The notes beneath the pieces were generated by a model. It saw only the letters and a program-made list of their open reading frames with translations. It was not told where the DNA came from and did not search any database. From Pleomorphomonas sp. PLEO (GTDB lineage: Bacteria; Pseudomonadota; Alphaproteobacteria; Rhizobiales; Pleomorphomonadaceae), in contig NZ_CP166625.1 of assembly GCF_041320595.1 (NCBI RefSeq), positions 4,400,001-4,464,000 on the forward strand: 64,000 nt of DNA, in the 5' to 3' direction. Below, one piece after another: positions 8,334 to 18,242 of the stretch. Within the stretch, counting starts at the first letter, position 1, and every line of letters begins with the position of its first letter. Made by a program: the position numbers and the translations under genes.

Positions 8334-8675
8334 TCAGCCAGCCGCCGCGCGCGGTCCTAGAAGAATGATTGCCGCGCCAACCAAGCAGACCGCGCCTCCC
8401 ACCAGGTCCCAGCGGTCTGGCGCCTGCCGCTCCGCCGTCCACAGCCAGGCAAGCGAAGCGGCGATATAAACGCCGCCATAGGCCGCAAAGACGCGCCCAG
8501 CAGCCGTGCTGTCGATGCGCGTCAGGATCAGCGCAAACAGGATCAGCGAGAGTATACCCGGCAGCGCCCATAGCGGAGATTTGCCGAGGCGCAGCCATGC
8601 CCAAAAGGCGAAACAGCCTGCTATTTCGAAGAAAGCCGCGATAAGTTGCAGGAGGACGGACCTCACGCCGCTCAA
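8334..8675 (-). CDS. YnfA/UPF0060 family small membrane protein
   Basis: 113 residues with four predicted membrane helices in the SMR-like UPF0060 pattern: [21 protein letters not shown], then [36 protein letters not shown] and [18 protein letters not shown]. The ends of the family keep the same AxxEIxGCfxxW signature. Some relatives are called efflux pumps; substrate is unproven. The start overlaps the popZ stop by 4 bases (ATGA) on the same strand, so expression is coupled to popZ, an unusual partner. It converges on the Ser-rich gene with a 10-base gap. Confidence 0.85.
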   Translation of the reverse strand: MSGVRSVLLQLIAAFFEIAGCFAFWAWLRLGKSPLWALPGILSLILFALILTRIDSTAAGRVFAAYGGVYIAASLAWLWTAERQAPDRWDLVGGAVCLVGAAIILLGPRAAAG

Positions 8676-9352
8676 CGCCCGCGCGATACGCGCTCGATCT
8701 CGGCGCGCACCAGCCGCTCCACGATCACCGGCAAATTCTCATCCAGCCAAGCATGCAGCATCGGCCGTAGCATCTCCTTGACGAGATCGTCGAGCGTCCG
8801 TCCGTTGGCAGCAAGCACGGTGTGGCTCAGTTGGCCGAAAGCGGACTGGACAGTCGCACTGGCGGCAGCGGAGACCAACGGCTCTTCAACGTCCAGCTCA
8901 GGCGCCGGACGAGCACGCGGCACTTCCATCTTTGGGGGCTCGGGCCGGCGTGGCGGCTCTGGCTCGGCGAAGGCGACCTCGGCCTCGTCGTCTTTCAACC
9001 CTTCCACAAGGTCCAACGGCTCATCCTCGTCGACAGTGCCGACATCCGCGAGATCGAGCACTTCCGGCTCATCCCCATCGTCGGCATCATCGACATCCAT
9101 CTCCGGTTCGTTATCGTCGTCGCCCGACTGGGCGAACAGTTTATCGAGATCATCCTCGGAAATATGCTCTTCCTCGACCGCCGGCTTAGCCATTGGCTCG
9201 ACCTCCGGTTTGGGAGCAGCCGCCTTGGCCGGAGTGGCTTTAGGCGCCGCCGGCGCCGCCTCCTTGCCTTCGGGTTCGTCGGCAATGATCCGCCGGATGG
9301 AAGCCAGGATCTCTTCCATTGAAGGTTCGGCGGACGCAGCTGCCTTGGCCAT
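8672..9352 (-). CDS. popZ: PopZ-type polar organizing protein (DUF2497)
   Basis: Forms the polar matrix that anchors ParB/centromere and cell-cycle regulators in alphaproteobacteria. The 226 residues show the PopZ plan: an N-terminal helix with [17 protein letters not shown], a long acidic Pro/Glu/Asp-rich disordered middle (about 35-150), and a C-terminal helical oligomerisation module containing [21 protein letters not shown] (in parts) and [15 protein letters not shown]. It lies downstream of tolC as in many Hyphomicrobiales, but a YnfA-type gene rather than valS follows. A short AGTGGG/CCCACT inverted repeat at 9367-9382 is just upstream. Confidence 0.9.
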   Translation of the reverse strand: MAKAAASAEPSMEEILASIRRIIADEPEGKEAAPAAPKATPAKAAAPKPEVEPMAKPAVEEEHISEDDLDKLFAQSGDDDNEPEMDVDDADDGDEPEVLDLADVGTVDEDEPLDLVEGLKDDEAEVAFAEPEPPRRPEPPKMEVPRARPAPELDVEEPLVSAAASATVQSAFGQLSHTVLAANGRTLDDLVKEMLRPMLHAWLDENLPVIVERLVRAEIERVSRGR

Positions 9353-9612
9353 TGGTCTCTACTCCGAGTGGGTCACCCCACTACATTCTACACTATCGAT
9401 CGCGGCCCTGCTTCCGCACAAACACCCGGAGGCGAATCGACTCCCAACCAGTCCGTCGGCGGCGGGCCGGAACGCCGATAACCGTGGCGATCGGCAGGCC
9501 GGACGCATCGACAAGCCTGATTCGACATCCGAAGTATAGATTAGTTAACGCTGCAGAAAACGGTTTGCGGCGGGAATCCGGCGGTTATCCCCGGCGCCCC
9601 TGCCAAAGAAGA
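9353..9612. other. Intergenic region popZ-tolC
   Basis: About 260 bases without a gene on either strand. Apart from the 6-bp inverted repeat at 9367-9382 and a TTAGTTAAC patch near 9540, no terminator, promoter or repeat could be supported. The popZ promoter presumably lies here. Confidence 0.5.
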
Positions 9613-11043
9613 TCAGCGGCCGTCCGGCGTGCGCAACCCAATCCACTTGTCGCGAACCTGCTCGTAGTGGTGCTCGGGCTGGTAGGCGACCACTTTGAGG
9701 TTCAGGCGCTCACGATCCAGGCGCCCCATTGCCGCGGCGACGCTGTAGCTGGCCACCACCAGTTGGGCCCGCGCACTCACCTGTGACAGCCGCGCATCGA
9801 TCAAAGTGCTCTGAGCGTTGAGGACGTCGAGCGTCGTCCGCTGACCGACTTTCTGCTCCTCGACGACGCCTTCGAGCGCCAAATTACTTGCATCAACAGA
9901 TGCTTGAGCCGCCACGATCTGCGCCTTGGACGATTCGAGCGTGCTCCAGGCCTGGATGAGCGAAGCATCCACCGACATGCGAGCTACATCGACCTGTAGC
10001 TTGGCTTGGCCCAGCTCTTCCTTGGCCTTACGGACGGAGGCGTACTCGGCGCCGCCCTGGTAAATTGGAATAGACAGGACGGCGGCGACCGACGCATCAA
10101 GGGTGCGCCCTTTGTCAGGCGTGTTGGTATCAGTGGTCGTATTCGCGGCGAGCGTGTTACCGACCGCCCCCTGCAAAGAGAGGGTGGGCAGCAATGTGCC
10201 TTCTTCGATCTGAACATTGAATGCGGCTGTATCGGCGTTATAAATCGCCGCTCGGATGGCCGGATGCTCGGTTCGCGAGGCATCGACGGCCACCGACAGC
10301 TTATTCGGCAGCAACTTGGTGAAAGGCCCGGGGTCCTTTAGATTTTTCGGCGCATGGCCGACCACCTTGACGTAGTTGGCCTGAGCGGTGATCAAGTCGG
10401 CTTGAGCCACACTGACGGCCGACGTGGCCGCCGCCATTGCCGCTTCGGCCTGCGATACGTCTGTACGGGTGCCCTCACCCACCGAAAAGCGGTCGTTGGC
10501 AGCGCGAACCTGCTCCTGCAGGAAGGCGACGTTAGACTTCCGCAAGTCCAGCGCCTGACCATACATAATGACCTGCATATAGGCCGACGCCGTATCCAGC
10601 AGCGTCGACTGCTCCTTGGAGCGAAGCTGCTCGCGCGAAGCCTTTACCGCTGCCTCGGCCTGGTTGACGCCGTTTTCGATGCGCCCACCGGCGTAGAGCG
10701 GCTGGATAATCGTTATCTGGCTCTTTACCGCCGCGGAATCGGTATAGACGCTCGCCCAGTCCGTATAGGAGCGATACCTGTAGCGGGTGTCGCTGGCGCT
10801 CAGCGACGCCGAGATTTGGCCGGTGATCGTCGGTCTGCCTTGCGCGAGCGCCAGAGGCACGTTTTCGTCGGCGGCACGCGTTCCCGCTCGTTGCGCGTTG
10901 AGTTCGGGGTTGTTGGCGTAGGCGGCTGCCATCGCATCCTGCAATGATTCCGCCGAGGCGACACCTGACATCACAACGAGGAGGCCGAAGGCGGCCGACA
11001 GATACAGGGAAGGACGGAACGCCACGGCACACCTCATGTTCAT
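9613..11043 (-). CDS. tolC: TolC-family outer-membrane channel
   Basis: Outer-membrane/periplasmic exit duct for type I secretion and RND efflux. With ATG 11043 it has 476 residues and a signal peptide (hydrophobic LYLSAAFGLLVVMSGVASA, cleavage before ESLQDA). Two OEP repeats follow, with long helices: AMAAAYANNPELNAQRAG, the internal duplication in the second half (VSIPIYQGGAEYASVRKA-like segment), and TTLDVLNAQSTLIDAR near the C-terminus, a strong TolC signature. A TTG 30 bases upstream is possible but would put extra residues before the signal peptide. It lies between pcm and popZ, the usual order in this clade. Confidence 0.93.
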   Translation of the reverse strand: MNMRCAVAFRPSLYLSAAFGLLVVMSGVASAESLQDAMAAAYANNPELNAQRAGTRAADENVPLALAQGRPTITGQISASLSASDTRYRYRSYTDWASVYTDSAAVKSQITIIQPLYAGGRIENGVNQAEAAVKASREQLRSKEQSTLLDTASAYMQVIMYGQALDLRKSNVAFLQEQVRAANDRFSVGEGTRTDVSQAEAAMAAATSAVSVAQADLITAQANYVKVVGHAPKNLKDPGPFTKLLPNKLSVAVDASRTEHPAIRAAIYNADTAAFNVQIEEGTLLPTLSLQGAVGNTLAANTTTDTNTPDKGRTLDASVAAVLSIPIYQGGAEYASVRKAKEELGQAKLQVDVARMSVDASLIQAWSTLESSKAQIVAAQASVDASNLALEGVVEEQKVGQRTTLDVLNAQSTLIDARLSQVSARAQLVVASYSVAAAMGRLDRERLNLKVVAYQPEHHYEQVRDKWIGLRTPDGR

Positions 11044-11248
11044 CGCCACTCGTGCGATATAGCCAACGATCAAGGCTTCGTCTTATCACGCCTTCGCGAG
11101 AAAGCCGTGAGATCGCCACATTTCCTAAGAAAATGTTAATCGTACGGCGACGGACTATAGCCGATGAGCGGGCGAACGGAAGCTCGGCCGGCGGCGTGGC
11201 GGCGAATTCAGTCAAATCGATGCACAGAAATCACATCACCACGCCAGT

Positions 11249-11278
11249 CCATTCGCGTGGCTTTACGCTCGCGAATGG
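11249..11278. repeat. 9-bp perfect inverted repeat between pcm and tolC
   Basis: CCATTCGCG at 11249-11257 and CGCGAATGG at 11270-11278 with a 12-base spacer, in the 275-base gap ahead of tolC. It lacks a T run, so it reads more like an operator or RNA structure than a terminator. The rest of the gap shows nothing else supportable. Confidence 0.5.
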
Positions 11279-11318
11279 AAGGGGATAGTGACGTAAAATG
11301 CCCCGTTAAAGGGCGAAA

Positions 11319-11975
11319 CTAGAAGGCGAAAGCCGCAACCGCTTCGAATCCGGGAAGAACCGGAATCGAGGCATTGAACAACACGCGGCCAGACACACCA
11401 GCGTCGCCGCGCGTGTAGAGCTTGGCTCTGGGCGCGCTTTCCCCTTCTTCGACGAGAAGAAGCCGCCCACCCTTGGCGAGTTGACCGGCAATGACGTCCG
11501 GGAATGTGGCAACGGCACCGTTGAAGAGGATGACATCAAAGGGCGCGGCGTTCGCAGCACCCTTGACGAGTGGCGCTTCGACGACAGCTACGTTGGCAAG
11601 GCCCGCGAGCCGGAGGCGAGCAATGACTGCCAGATCCGGATCCTGCTCCAGCGCCACCACCGATCCGGCGAGACGCGCCAGCACGGCGGCGCCGTAACCG
11701 GAGCCCGTACCGACTTCCAGCACCTTGTCGGTCGACTTGACTCCTGCGTATTGCAGCAAGCGGGCAAGCACCATCGGCTGGATCAACACCCGCGCCGCAC
11801 GACCGTTGCCGAGCGGCAGGTCCCGATCGAGATAGGCAAGCGATTTCTGATCCTCCGGCGCGAAGTTCTCTCGCGCCACCTCGCCCATCGCGTCGATGAT
11901 ACGAAGATCGGTCACGTCGTTCGGCCTCACCTGGCCGTCGACCATCTTTGTGCGCAACGCCGGAAAATCGACCAT
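11319..11975 (-). CDS. Protein-L-isoaspartate O-methyltransferase family protein
   Basis: A SAM-dependent methyltransferase of the PCMT family, repairing isoaspartyl residues or a related relative. ATG 11975 gives MVDFPALRTKMVDGQVRPNDVTD, the standard N-terminus of the alphaproteobacterial form, and 218 residues. An upstream extension is open but not family-like. Motifs: QPMVLARLLQ, SAM loop VLEVGTGSGYGAAVLARL, the acidic VALEQDPDL, and FDVILFNGAV. The usual family catalytic Ser/Thr region reads LIQPMV. It precedes tolC on the same strand. Confidence 0.88.
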   Translation of the reverse strand: MVDFPALRTKMVDGQVRPNDVTDLRIIDAMGEVARENFAPEDQKSLAYLDRDLPLGNGRAARVLIQPMVLARLLQYAGVKSTDKVLEVGTGSGYGAAVLARLAGSVVALEQDPDLAVIARLRLAGLANVAVVEAPLVKGAANAAPFDVILFNGAVATFPDVIAGQLAKGGRLLLVEEGESAPRAKLYTRGDAGVSGRVLFNASIPVLPGFEAVAAFAF

Positions 11976-12188
11976 GGATCGCAAGTCCCCTGCCGGAATA
12001 CTCTTCCGGCTCTTCCAATAGCCGCCCCCCTCATCCGAAACAAGAGCTTCTACGCAGCTTTGCGGAGTGGCCGACCAAGGATCAAGGCGAGAGGGCGAAA
12101 CAGGCCCGCCGTGACAAACGGCAAACACTGCGTTCACGGCGAGTTAGGGTCCATGAACGACCGACACTAGCTATATTTTTGGAGAATA

Positions 12189-12262
12189 TGGAGGCCACGG
12201 AGGGAATCGAACCCCCGTACACGGATTTGCAATCCGCTGCGTAACCACTCCGCCACGTGGCC
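12189..12262 (-). tRNA. tRNA-Cys (anticodon GCA)
   Basis: Minus strand. Acceptor arms GGCCACG/CGTGGCC pair fully; the anticodon loop TTGCAAA carries GCA, the T loop reads GGTTCGATTCC, discriminator T, and CCA is encoded (12189-12191). 74 nt including CCA. Confidence 0.97.
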
Positions 12263-12275
12263 CCATGGGGAAGGC

Positions 12276-12304
12276 TTCATAAGCGAGCGCGGCGGCATAG
12301 ACAA
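12276..12304 (-). promoter_or_regulatory. Sigma-70-type promoter of tRNA-Cys
   Basis: On the minus strand TTGTCT (12299-12304), 17-base spacer, TATGAA (12276-12281), placed 14 bases before the mature tRNA 5' end. Good geometry; inferred only. Confidence 0.5.
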
Positions 12305-12383
12305 GGGGCAAGGCGCGAAAATACATCCCGTCAAAGTCCTTTGCCGCCATGATCAGGGTGACATCCACCACAACCAGGGATAA

Positions 12384-13931
<1,548 letters not shown>

Positions 13932-13974
13932 CGGCCGTTTTGTGTGTGGAGTTGTTGCATGGGGCGGCCATCAT

Positions 13975-14211
13975 TCAGACGGCAACCGCCAAACTGGTTG
14001 AGGAGCCATTTTGGCCGAACCGCTGTGCCACAGCACCCTGACCGGCGAGGTGACGCGCCGCCGCCCGCTTGGCCTCGTCAACCGAGCTGTAGAGCTCGCC
14101 GTCGAGATCCCAGACGTCATACTTGACGGCAACGAAACGCACCTGATCCCCGGCGGGAGCGGCAACCGCGACGGCCTTTCCGGCCACTTCAATAACACTT
14201 GGCTTGGACAT
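13975..14211 (-). CDS. Small uncharacterised protein, 78 residues
   Basis: Not recognised. ATG 14211 is chosen because AGGAGAG lies 8 bases upstream; the frame is open further 5' but without such a site. It starts MSKPSVIEVAGKAVAVAAPAG, then VRFVAVKYDVWDLDGELY and a helical DEAKRAAARHLAGQG, ending in a Ser/Ala/Val tail. No signal peptide or membrane segment. It is flanked downstream by the GH1-like gene (convergent) and upstream by a 35-residue candidate peptide gene on the same strand. Confidence 0.65.
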   Translation of the reverse strand: MSKPSVIEVAGKAVAVAAPAGDQVRFVAVKYDVWDLDGELYSSVDEAKRAAARHLAGQGAVAQRFGQNGSSTSLAVAV

Positions 14212-14290
14212 AATATTGCTCTCCTGGTCTTGCGCCGTGTGCGAGACCATCATCCTGTCGATTACGTTTTTCGTGTGAAGTGTCAGATGC

Positions 14291-14398
14291 TTAGCAAAGA
14301 CACATTCGCCATTGGCGTTTCGAGCCAAGATGATTGGGATGGATCGTCGAACGGCATACATTCGTTCGCGCGATCCGCGTGTGCGAAATGTCTGTCAT
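14291..14398 (-). CDS. Candidate 35-residue peptide gene
   Basis: A short minus-strand frame starting at ATG 14398 behind a near-perfect Shine-Dalgarno (AAAGGAGG, five bases before the ATG) and ending at TAA 14291. The peptide begins MTDISHTRIARTNVCR, is rich in Arg, Thr and His, and ends in MCLC with three Cys in total. It lies 79 bases upstream of the 78-residue gene on the same strand, so it could be a leader peptide or a small protein. Size gives little statistical support; the ribosome site is the main evidence. Confidence 0.4.
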   Translation of the reverse strand: MTDISHTRIARTNVCRSTIHPNHLGSKRQWRMCLC

Positions 14399-14657
14399 TT
14401 TGACCTCCTTTCCCAATTACGAGAGAGCGCTTCTCTCTGGGGCAAACCGATAATCATCAACCGCGACCGAAATATGACGCCGTCCGTTTCGGCTCAGTGT
14501 CGTATCTCGTCAACATCGCGATCGCATCGCGCTTGTCCTGCATCTAACTTGCCATAGGTGGAGTCCCCACTCCAGGAACGAAATATCAAAGTCAGGCACA
14601 TTCGCGTGAATGGATTCCGGCAAATCGCTCGCGGGGGGCCAACGCTTATTCGTTCGT
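14399..14657. other. Intergenic region with short hairpin
   Basis: Between the candidate peptide gene and the small membrane protein at 14658. A TGGAGT/ACTCCA palindrome (14559-14574, 4-base loop) lies about 85 bases past the stop of the latter, without a T run. No gene or promoter could be supported. Confidence 0.4.
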
Positions 14658-14912
14658 CTAAGTGGAGCCGCCGTCGCGCCCTCTCCAGCGATTGTAGCGG
14701 CGGAGCACCCAGACTTCTGCACGCCGCCTGAACCGGCGAGCTAGAGGCGAATCCACCGAGAGAATGGCAAGACCGACCGGAATCATCCAGAAGCCGACGA
14801 CCGGCATGAAACCGACAAGTCCCATGGCAATGAAGGCGAACCCCATGACGACGCGAAGAGGCCGGCTTCTCGGTAGTCGCACCGTCCGTCCCCAAAGCTT
14901 CATTTTCGGCAT
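14658..14912 (-). CDS. Small inner-membrane protein, PGPGW-like
   Basis: 84 residues: a basic N-terminus (MPKMKLWGRTVRLPRSRPLR), two hydrophobic segments (VVMGFAFIAMGLVGFM and VVGFWMIPVGLAILSVD), then a basic tail (LARRFRRRAEVWVLRRYNRW). The Gly/Pro spacing between the two helices and the L-A-I-L-S-x-D-S-P-x-A-R-R end resemble PGPGW putative transmembrane proteins. The role of that family is unknown. It stands alone, 261 bases before tRNA-Asn on the other strand. Confidence 0.7.
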   Translation of the reverse strand: MPKMKLWGRTVRLPRSRPLRVVMGFAFIAMGLVGFMPVVGFWMIPVGLAILSVDSPLARRFRRRAEVWVLRRYNRWRGRDGGST

Positions 14913-15127
14913 GGATCGCCTTTCAAAACCGTCGCAGTTCCGGCGGAAAACAGGTCCCGGACAAATAGGAAATCACCGATCCCTTTTCAAAGACCGCTGG
15001 TGGGAGGTGCGGAAAAACACTGGCCTGGTGAAGGAAAAAGCCTTTCCAGCCCATACTGTTAGCAATCAGATATCCACCTTCTCCGGCCTTTTCGCGCCGC
15101 CGTCGCATTTTCCTTGCCGAGGGGGCT

Positions 15128-15155
15128 TTGCAAACCGGGACAGCTTTGTTATACG
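15128..15155 (+). promoter_or_regulatory. Sigma-70-type promoter of tRNA-Asn
   Basis: TTGCAA (15128-15133), 16-base spacer, TATACG (15150-15155), 18 bases before the mature tRNA 5' end. Inferred from geometry. Confidence 0.5.
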
Positions 15156-15173
15156 CACCGCCACCGAAGCTGT

Positions 15174-15249
15174 TCCGCGATAGCTCAGTTGGTAGAGCAG
15201 GTGACTGTTAATCACCGGGTCGTAGGTTCGAGTCCTACTCGCGGAGCCA
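15174..15249 (+). tRNA. tRNA-Asn (anticodon GTT)
   Basis: Acceptor arms TCCGCGA and TCGCGGA pair, D arm GCTCAGTTGGTAGAGC, anticodon loop CTGTTAA with GTT, T loop GGTTCGAGTCC, discriminator G and encoded CCA. 76 nt. Confidence 0.97.
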
Positions 15250-15323
15250 TCGGTTTCCCAAGGAAATCAGGCGTCTAGCACTTAGATGTGCGTCTACGGT
15301 GTTGTGCTGCGGTAACGCCGCAT

Positions 15324-16484
15324 TCACATCGGGATTGAGAAGAAGCTGTCGATGGCGAGCGCCGCCGCGCCGCGTGCCCAGGCGTCGTCGTTCCAGAACT
15401 CGACGAACACCTCGGTGCCGCGCTGGAAGTTCTTTTCCTTCAGCGTGGCAACCAGCGGATCGAGCAACGCCGGGCCGAACAGCACGCCTTCGCCGCCGAT
15501 CACCATGGTCTCCGGATCAAACAAGCTGGCGAAGGTGGCCGCCGCCGCGCCGAGCCGCCGGCCGGCGGTGTCGAGGATCTCCCGCGCCACTGCGTCGCCC
15601 TTCGCCGCGAGCGCCGCCAGAGCGGCCGGATCGATGGTGCGATCGGATGGCCGAACGATGCCGTAAGCGTTCAGGATGGCCGGCAGCGATGTTACCGCCT
15701 CGAGACAGCCGAGCCTGCCGCATTCGCAGCGCGGGCCACCCTCAATCACAGTGAGATGACCGATCTCGCCGGCGCCACCGTACCGGCCGCGCAGTAGCTG
15801 GCCATCGACGATCATTGCCGCGCCGATGCCGCGACCGAAGGAAAACACAGCCAATGATGACGCCTTTCGCCCGGCACCGAACAGATGTTCGGCGAGTGCG
15901 AAGGCGTTGACGTCGTTGTCGACCCAGACAGGCGCGCCAGCCAGATCGGTAATCAGCGCCGCGATCGGCACATCCTTCCAACCGAACCGGTCGCAACGCA
16001 GGCAGATCCCCCGCTCGGCGTCATGCTGACCGGGCATGGCAAGGCCGATACCAATCAGCCGCTTCTTGTCCTCTCCCGAGCGTTCGAGGAGATGGGCGAG
16101 CGCGTCGGCAATTGCCTTTGCCACCGCCTCCGGGGAGCGCGCATCGACATCGGCGGTAAGGGTATCGATGACGTTGGTGCCGAGATCGGTCAGCGTCGCG
16201 CGAAAGCTATATTCCATCAGCTTGACGCCAAGCGACACATGGCCGGCATAGTTGAGATCGAGCCGCGTCATCCGGCGCCGGCCGCCATCGGCCACAGCGT
16301 CGCGCTCGGTGATCACCTGCTGTTCCAAAAGCTCGGACGACACGTAGGAGATCGCCGCCGGGCTGAGCCCCGTCGCAGCGGCGATATCCGAGCGGGCCGT
16401 CGGGCCGTGCCGACGCAGATGATTGAGCAGCAGCAATCGGTTGAGAGTGCGCGAAGTGCTCTGGTTTCCCTTCAGCGAGGGCAT
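15324..16484 (-). CDS. ROK-family sugar-responsive repressor
   Basis: 386 residues: an N-terminal winged helix-turn-helix (about 10-70, with TARSDIAAATGLSPAAISYV) and a ROK sugar-kinase-like domain. Seen are the zinc motif CECGRLGCLEAV, the WVDNDVNAFALAEHLFGAG signature, GAGEIGHLTV and a glycine-rich phosphate-loop-like SFGRGIGAAM. This is the NagC/Mlc/XylR type, which binds a sugar or sugar phosphate and releases DNA. It is divergent from the GH1/ABC operon with a near-perfect palindrome between, so it probably controls that operon and perhaps itself. Confidence 0.9.
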   Translation of the reverse strand: MPSLKGNQSTSRTLNRLLLLNHLRRHGPTARSDIAAATGLSPAAISYVSSELLEQQVITERDAVADGGRRRMTRLDLNYAGHVSLGVKLMEYSFRATLTDLGTNVIDTLTADVDARSPEAVAKAIADALAHLLERSGEDKKRLIGIGLAMPGQHDAERGICLRCDRFGWKDVPIAALITDLAGAPVWVDNDVNAFALAEHLFGAGRKASSLAVFSFGRGIGAAMIVDGQLLRGRYGGAGEIGHLTVIEGGPRCECGRLGCLEAVTSLPAILNAYGIVRPSDRTIDPAALAALAAKGDAVAREILDTAGRRLGAAAATFASLFDPETMVIGGEGVLFGPALLDPLVATLKEKNFQRGTEVFVEFWNDDAWARGAAALAIDSFFSIPM

Positions 16485-16730
16485 GAGGCTGCTTTCGTTG
16501 GTCAGGAGCCGGAGGCCCTGTTGGCTTCACTTATAGAAATGAAAAAGGGGCCGATTTCAACTCTGCGGTCGCTTTCGTGTTTGCTCCGCACCTCTTCCGA
16601 AGTGCCTATCAGTCAGCGAAAATCCGGCGGAAATCTGCAAAAATCGCCTTGCAGCTCCTGTCGATTGCCGGCCCGCCTCGCCGAAGTGATAAATTCGGGC
16701 GGCGAAATTACGCGACTTGACTCGTACTAC

Positions 16731-16752
16731 ATTTCATTTAATTAATTGAAAT
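16731..16752. promoter_or_regulatory. 22-bp AT-rich palindrome, probable ROK operator
   Basis: ATTTCA...TGAAAT with an AATTAATT-type centre. Twenty of 22 positions are symmetric; only position 7/16 (T/T) breaks it. It is 30 bases before the GH1 start, in a 297-base divergent gap whose other bases are GC-rich. A related half-site GAAATGAAA lies near 16536-16544, close to the ROK gene start. Confidence 0.6.
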
Positions 16753-16781
16753 AAGATAGATCATCAACAGCGGTCGCCAAA

Positions 16782-18119
16782 ATGCCTCGCTCTACTCGCG
16801 CCCAGTTTCCCGACGATTTCCGGTGGGGCGTTTCCACCTCCGCTCTGCAGATTGAGGGTGGAACGGATGCCGACGGTCGCCGTCCCTCGGTTTGGGACAC
16901 GTTTGCTGCCGAGCCGGGCCGCATTCGGGGTGGCGATACGCCAGCCTTGGCTTGCGATCACTATCATCGTTGGAAAGAAGACCTCGATTTGGTGAAGGCG
17001 CTCTGCGTCGGCGCCTATCGCTTTTCCGTGTCGTGGCCGCGCATCCTGCCAACGGGAACCGGCGCGGTGAACGAGGCGGGCCTCGCCTTCTACGACCGTC
17101 TGGTCGATGGGCTGCTCGAACGCGGCATCGAGCCCTGGTTGACCCTTTATCATTGGGATCTGCCGCAACCGCTCGAAGATGCCGGTGGCTGGCCGCACCG
17201 GGACACCGCCCTCGCCTTCGCTAATTTCGCCGACGTGGTTTCCCGCCGGCTTGGCGATCGCGTCAAGCGCTGGATCACCCACAACGAGCCCTGGTGCAGC
17301 ACCATCAAGGGCTATTACGAGGGCGAGTTCGCACCGGGCAAGCGAGACCTCGCGGCGGCGATGCAGGCGACCCACCACGTTCTGCTATCGCATGGCCTAG
17401 CGCTGCCGGTGCTCAGGGCCAACGTCACCGACGCCCGATGCGGCATCGCGCTCAGCCTGCACCCCATCCACACGGCGTCCGACTCCGAGGCGGACCGGTT
17501 GGCAGCCATCCGCCATGATGGTCTCAGGAACCGTTGGTTCCTCGATCCCCTGCACGGCCGCGGCTATCCGCAGGACGTTCTGCGCGAGCTCGGCGCCGCC
17601 GCCCCGACGATCGTCGACGGCGACCTTGCCATCATCGCCGGGCGGACCGATTTCCTCGGTATCAACTATTATTTCCGCGAGATCATCGCCGACGATCCCC
17701 AGGGGGGCCCGATGCGGTCGCGCGTGGTGGAACCAGAGGCCACCGACGTCACGGGCTTTGGTTGGGAGGTCTATCCCGAAGGCCTGACCGAACTGCTTTC
17801 CCGCGTCAAACGTGACTATCAGCCAGTCCCCATCGCCATCACCGAGAACGGCGCGACCTATCCCGACGTGGTCGGAGCGGACGGCAAGATTCATGACGAG
17901 AAGCGTGCCGTCTACATCCATCGCCATATCGACGCGTTGCGCGCGGCGGTGGACAGCGGCGTCGACCTCACCGGCTATTTCGTCTGGAGCCTTCTCGACA
18001 ATTTCGAATGGGCGGAAGGCTATTCCAAACGGTTCGGCTTGGTGCACGTCGATTTCGCGACTCAGAAGCGGACCATGAAAGACAGCGGCCGCTGGCTCGC
18101 CAACTTTCTGAAGGGGTGA
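16782..18119 (+). CDS. Beta-glucosidase, GH1
   Basis: Hydrolyses beta-glucosides with retention. 445 residues, the size of Agrobacterium Abg. Canonical residues are present: HNEPW with acid/base Glu169, ITENG with nucleophile Glu355, YHWDLPQ, INYYF and DNFEWAEGYSKRFGLVHVDF (in two parts). No signal peptide, so it acts on imported glucosides. First gene after the palindromic operator and followed by the sugar-importer genes, suggesting cellobiose or another aryl/alkyl beta-glucoside as the substrate. Confidence 0.95.
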   Translation: MPRSTRAQFPDDFRWGVSTSALQIEGGTDADGRRPSVWDTFAAEPGRIRGGDTPALACDHYHRWKEDLDLVKALCVGAYRFSVSWPRILPTGTGAVNEAGLAFYDRLVDGLLERGIEPWLTLYHWDLPQPLEDAGGWPHRDTALAFANFADVVSRRLGDRVKRWITHNEPWCSTIKGYYEGEFAPGKRDLAAAMQATHHVLLSHGLALPVLRANVTDARCGIALSLHPIHTASDSEADRLAAIRHDGLRNRWFLDPLHGRGYPQDVLRELGAAAPTIVDGDLAIIAGRTDFLGINYYFREIIADDPQGGPMRSRVVEPEATDVTGFGWEVYPEGLTELLSRVKRDYQPVPIAITENGATYPDVVGADGKIHDEKRAVYIHRHIDALRAAVDSGVDLTGYFVWSLLDNFEWAEGYSKRFGLVHVDFATQKRTMKDSGRWLANFLKG

Positions 18120-18242
18120 TCCGGAGGACCGGAAGCGAGGGTGTTTTCCGTCCCGTCGGCCCGCATCTCAGCGGCCGAAGCGGATGAGGATGTTGGAGGG
18201 GCCCGAAGGGAGAGTATCGGGCCACGACGAAGGAGGAGAGAG

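Noticed and set aside
9367-9382. AGTGGG/CCCACT repeat near the popZ start as an operator
   Set aside because: Arms of only 6 bp occur often by chance in GC-rich DNA; noted but not annotated as a site.
11296-11318. Possible terminator of the pcm gene
   Set aside because: Only a 4-bp GCCC/GGGC stem before a short T stretch; too weak to annotate.
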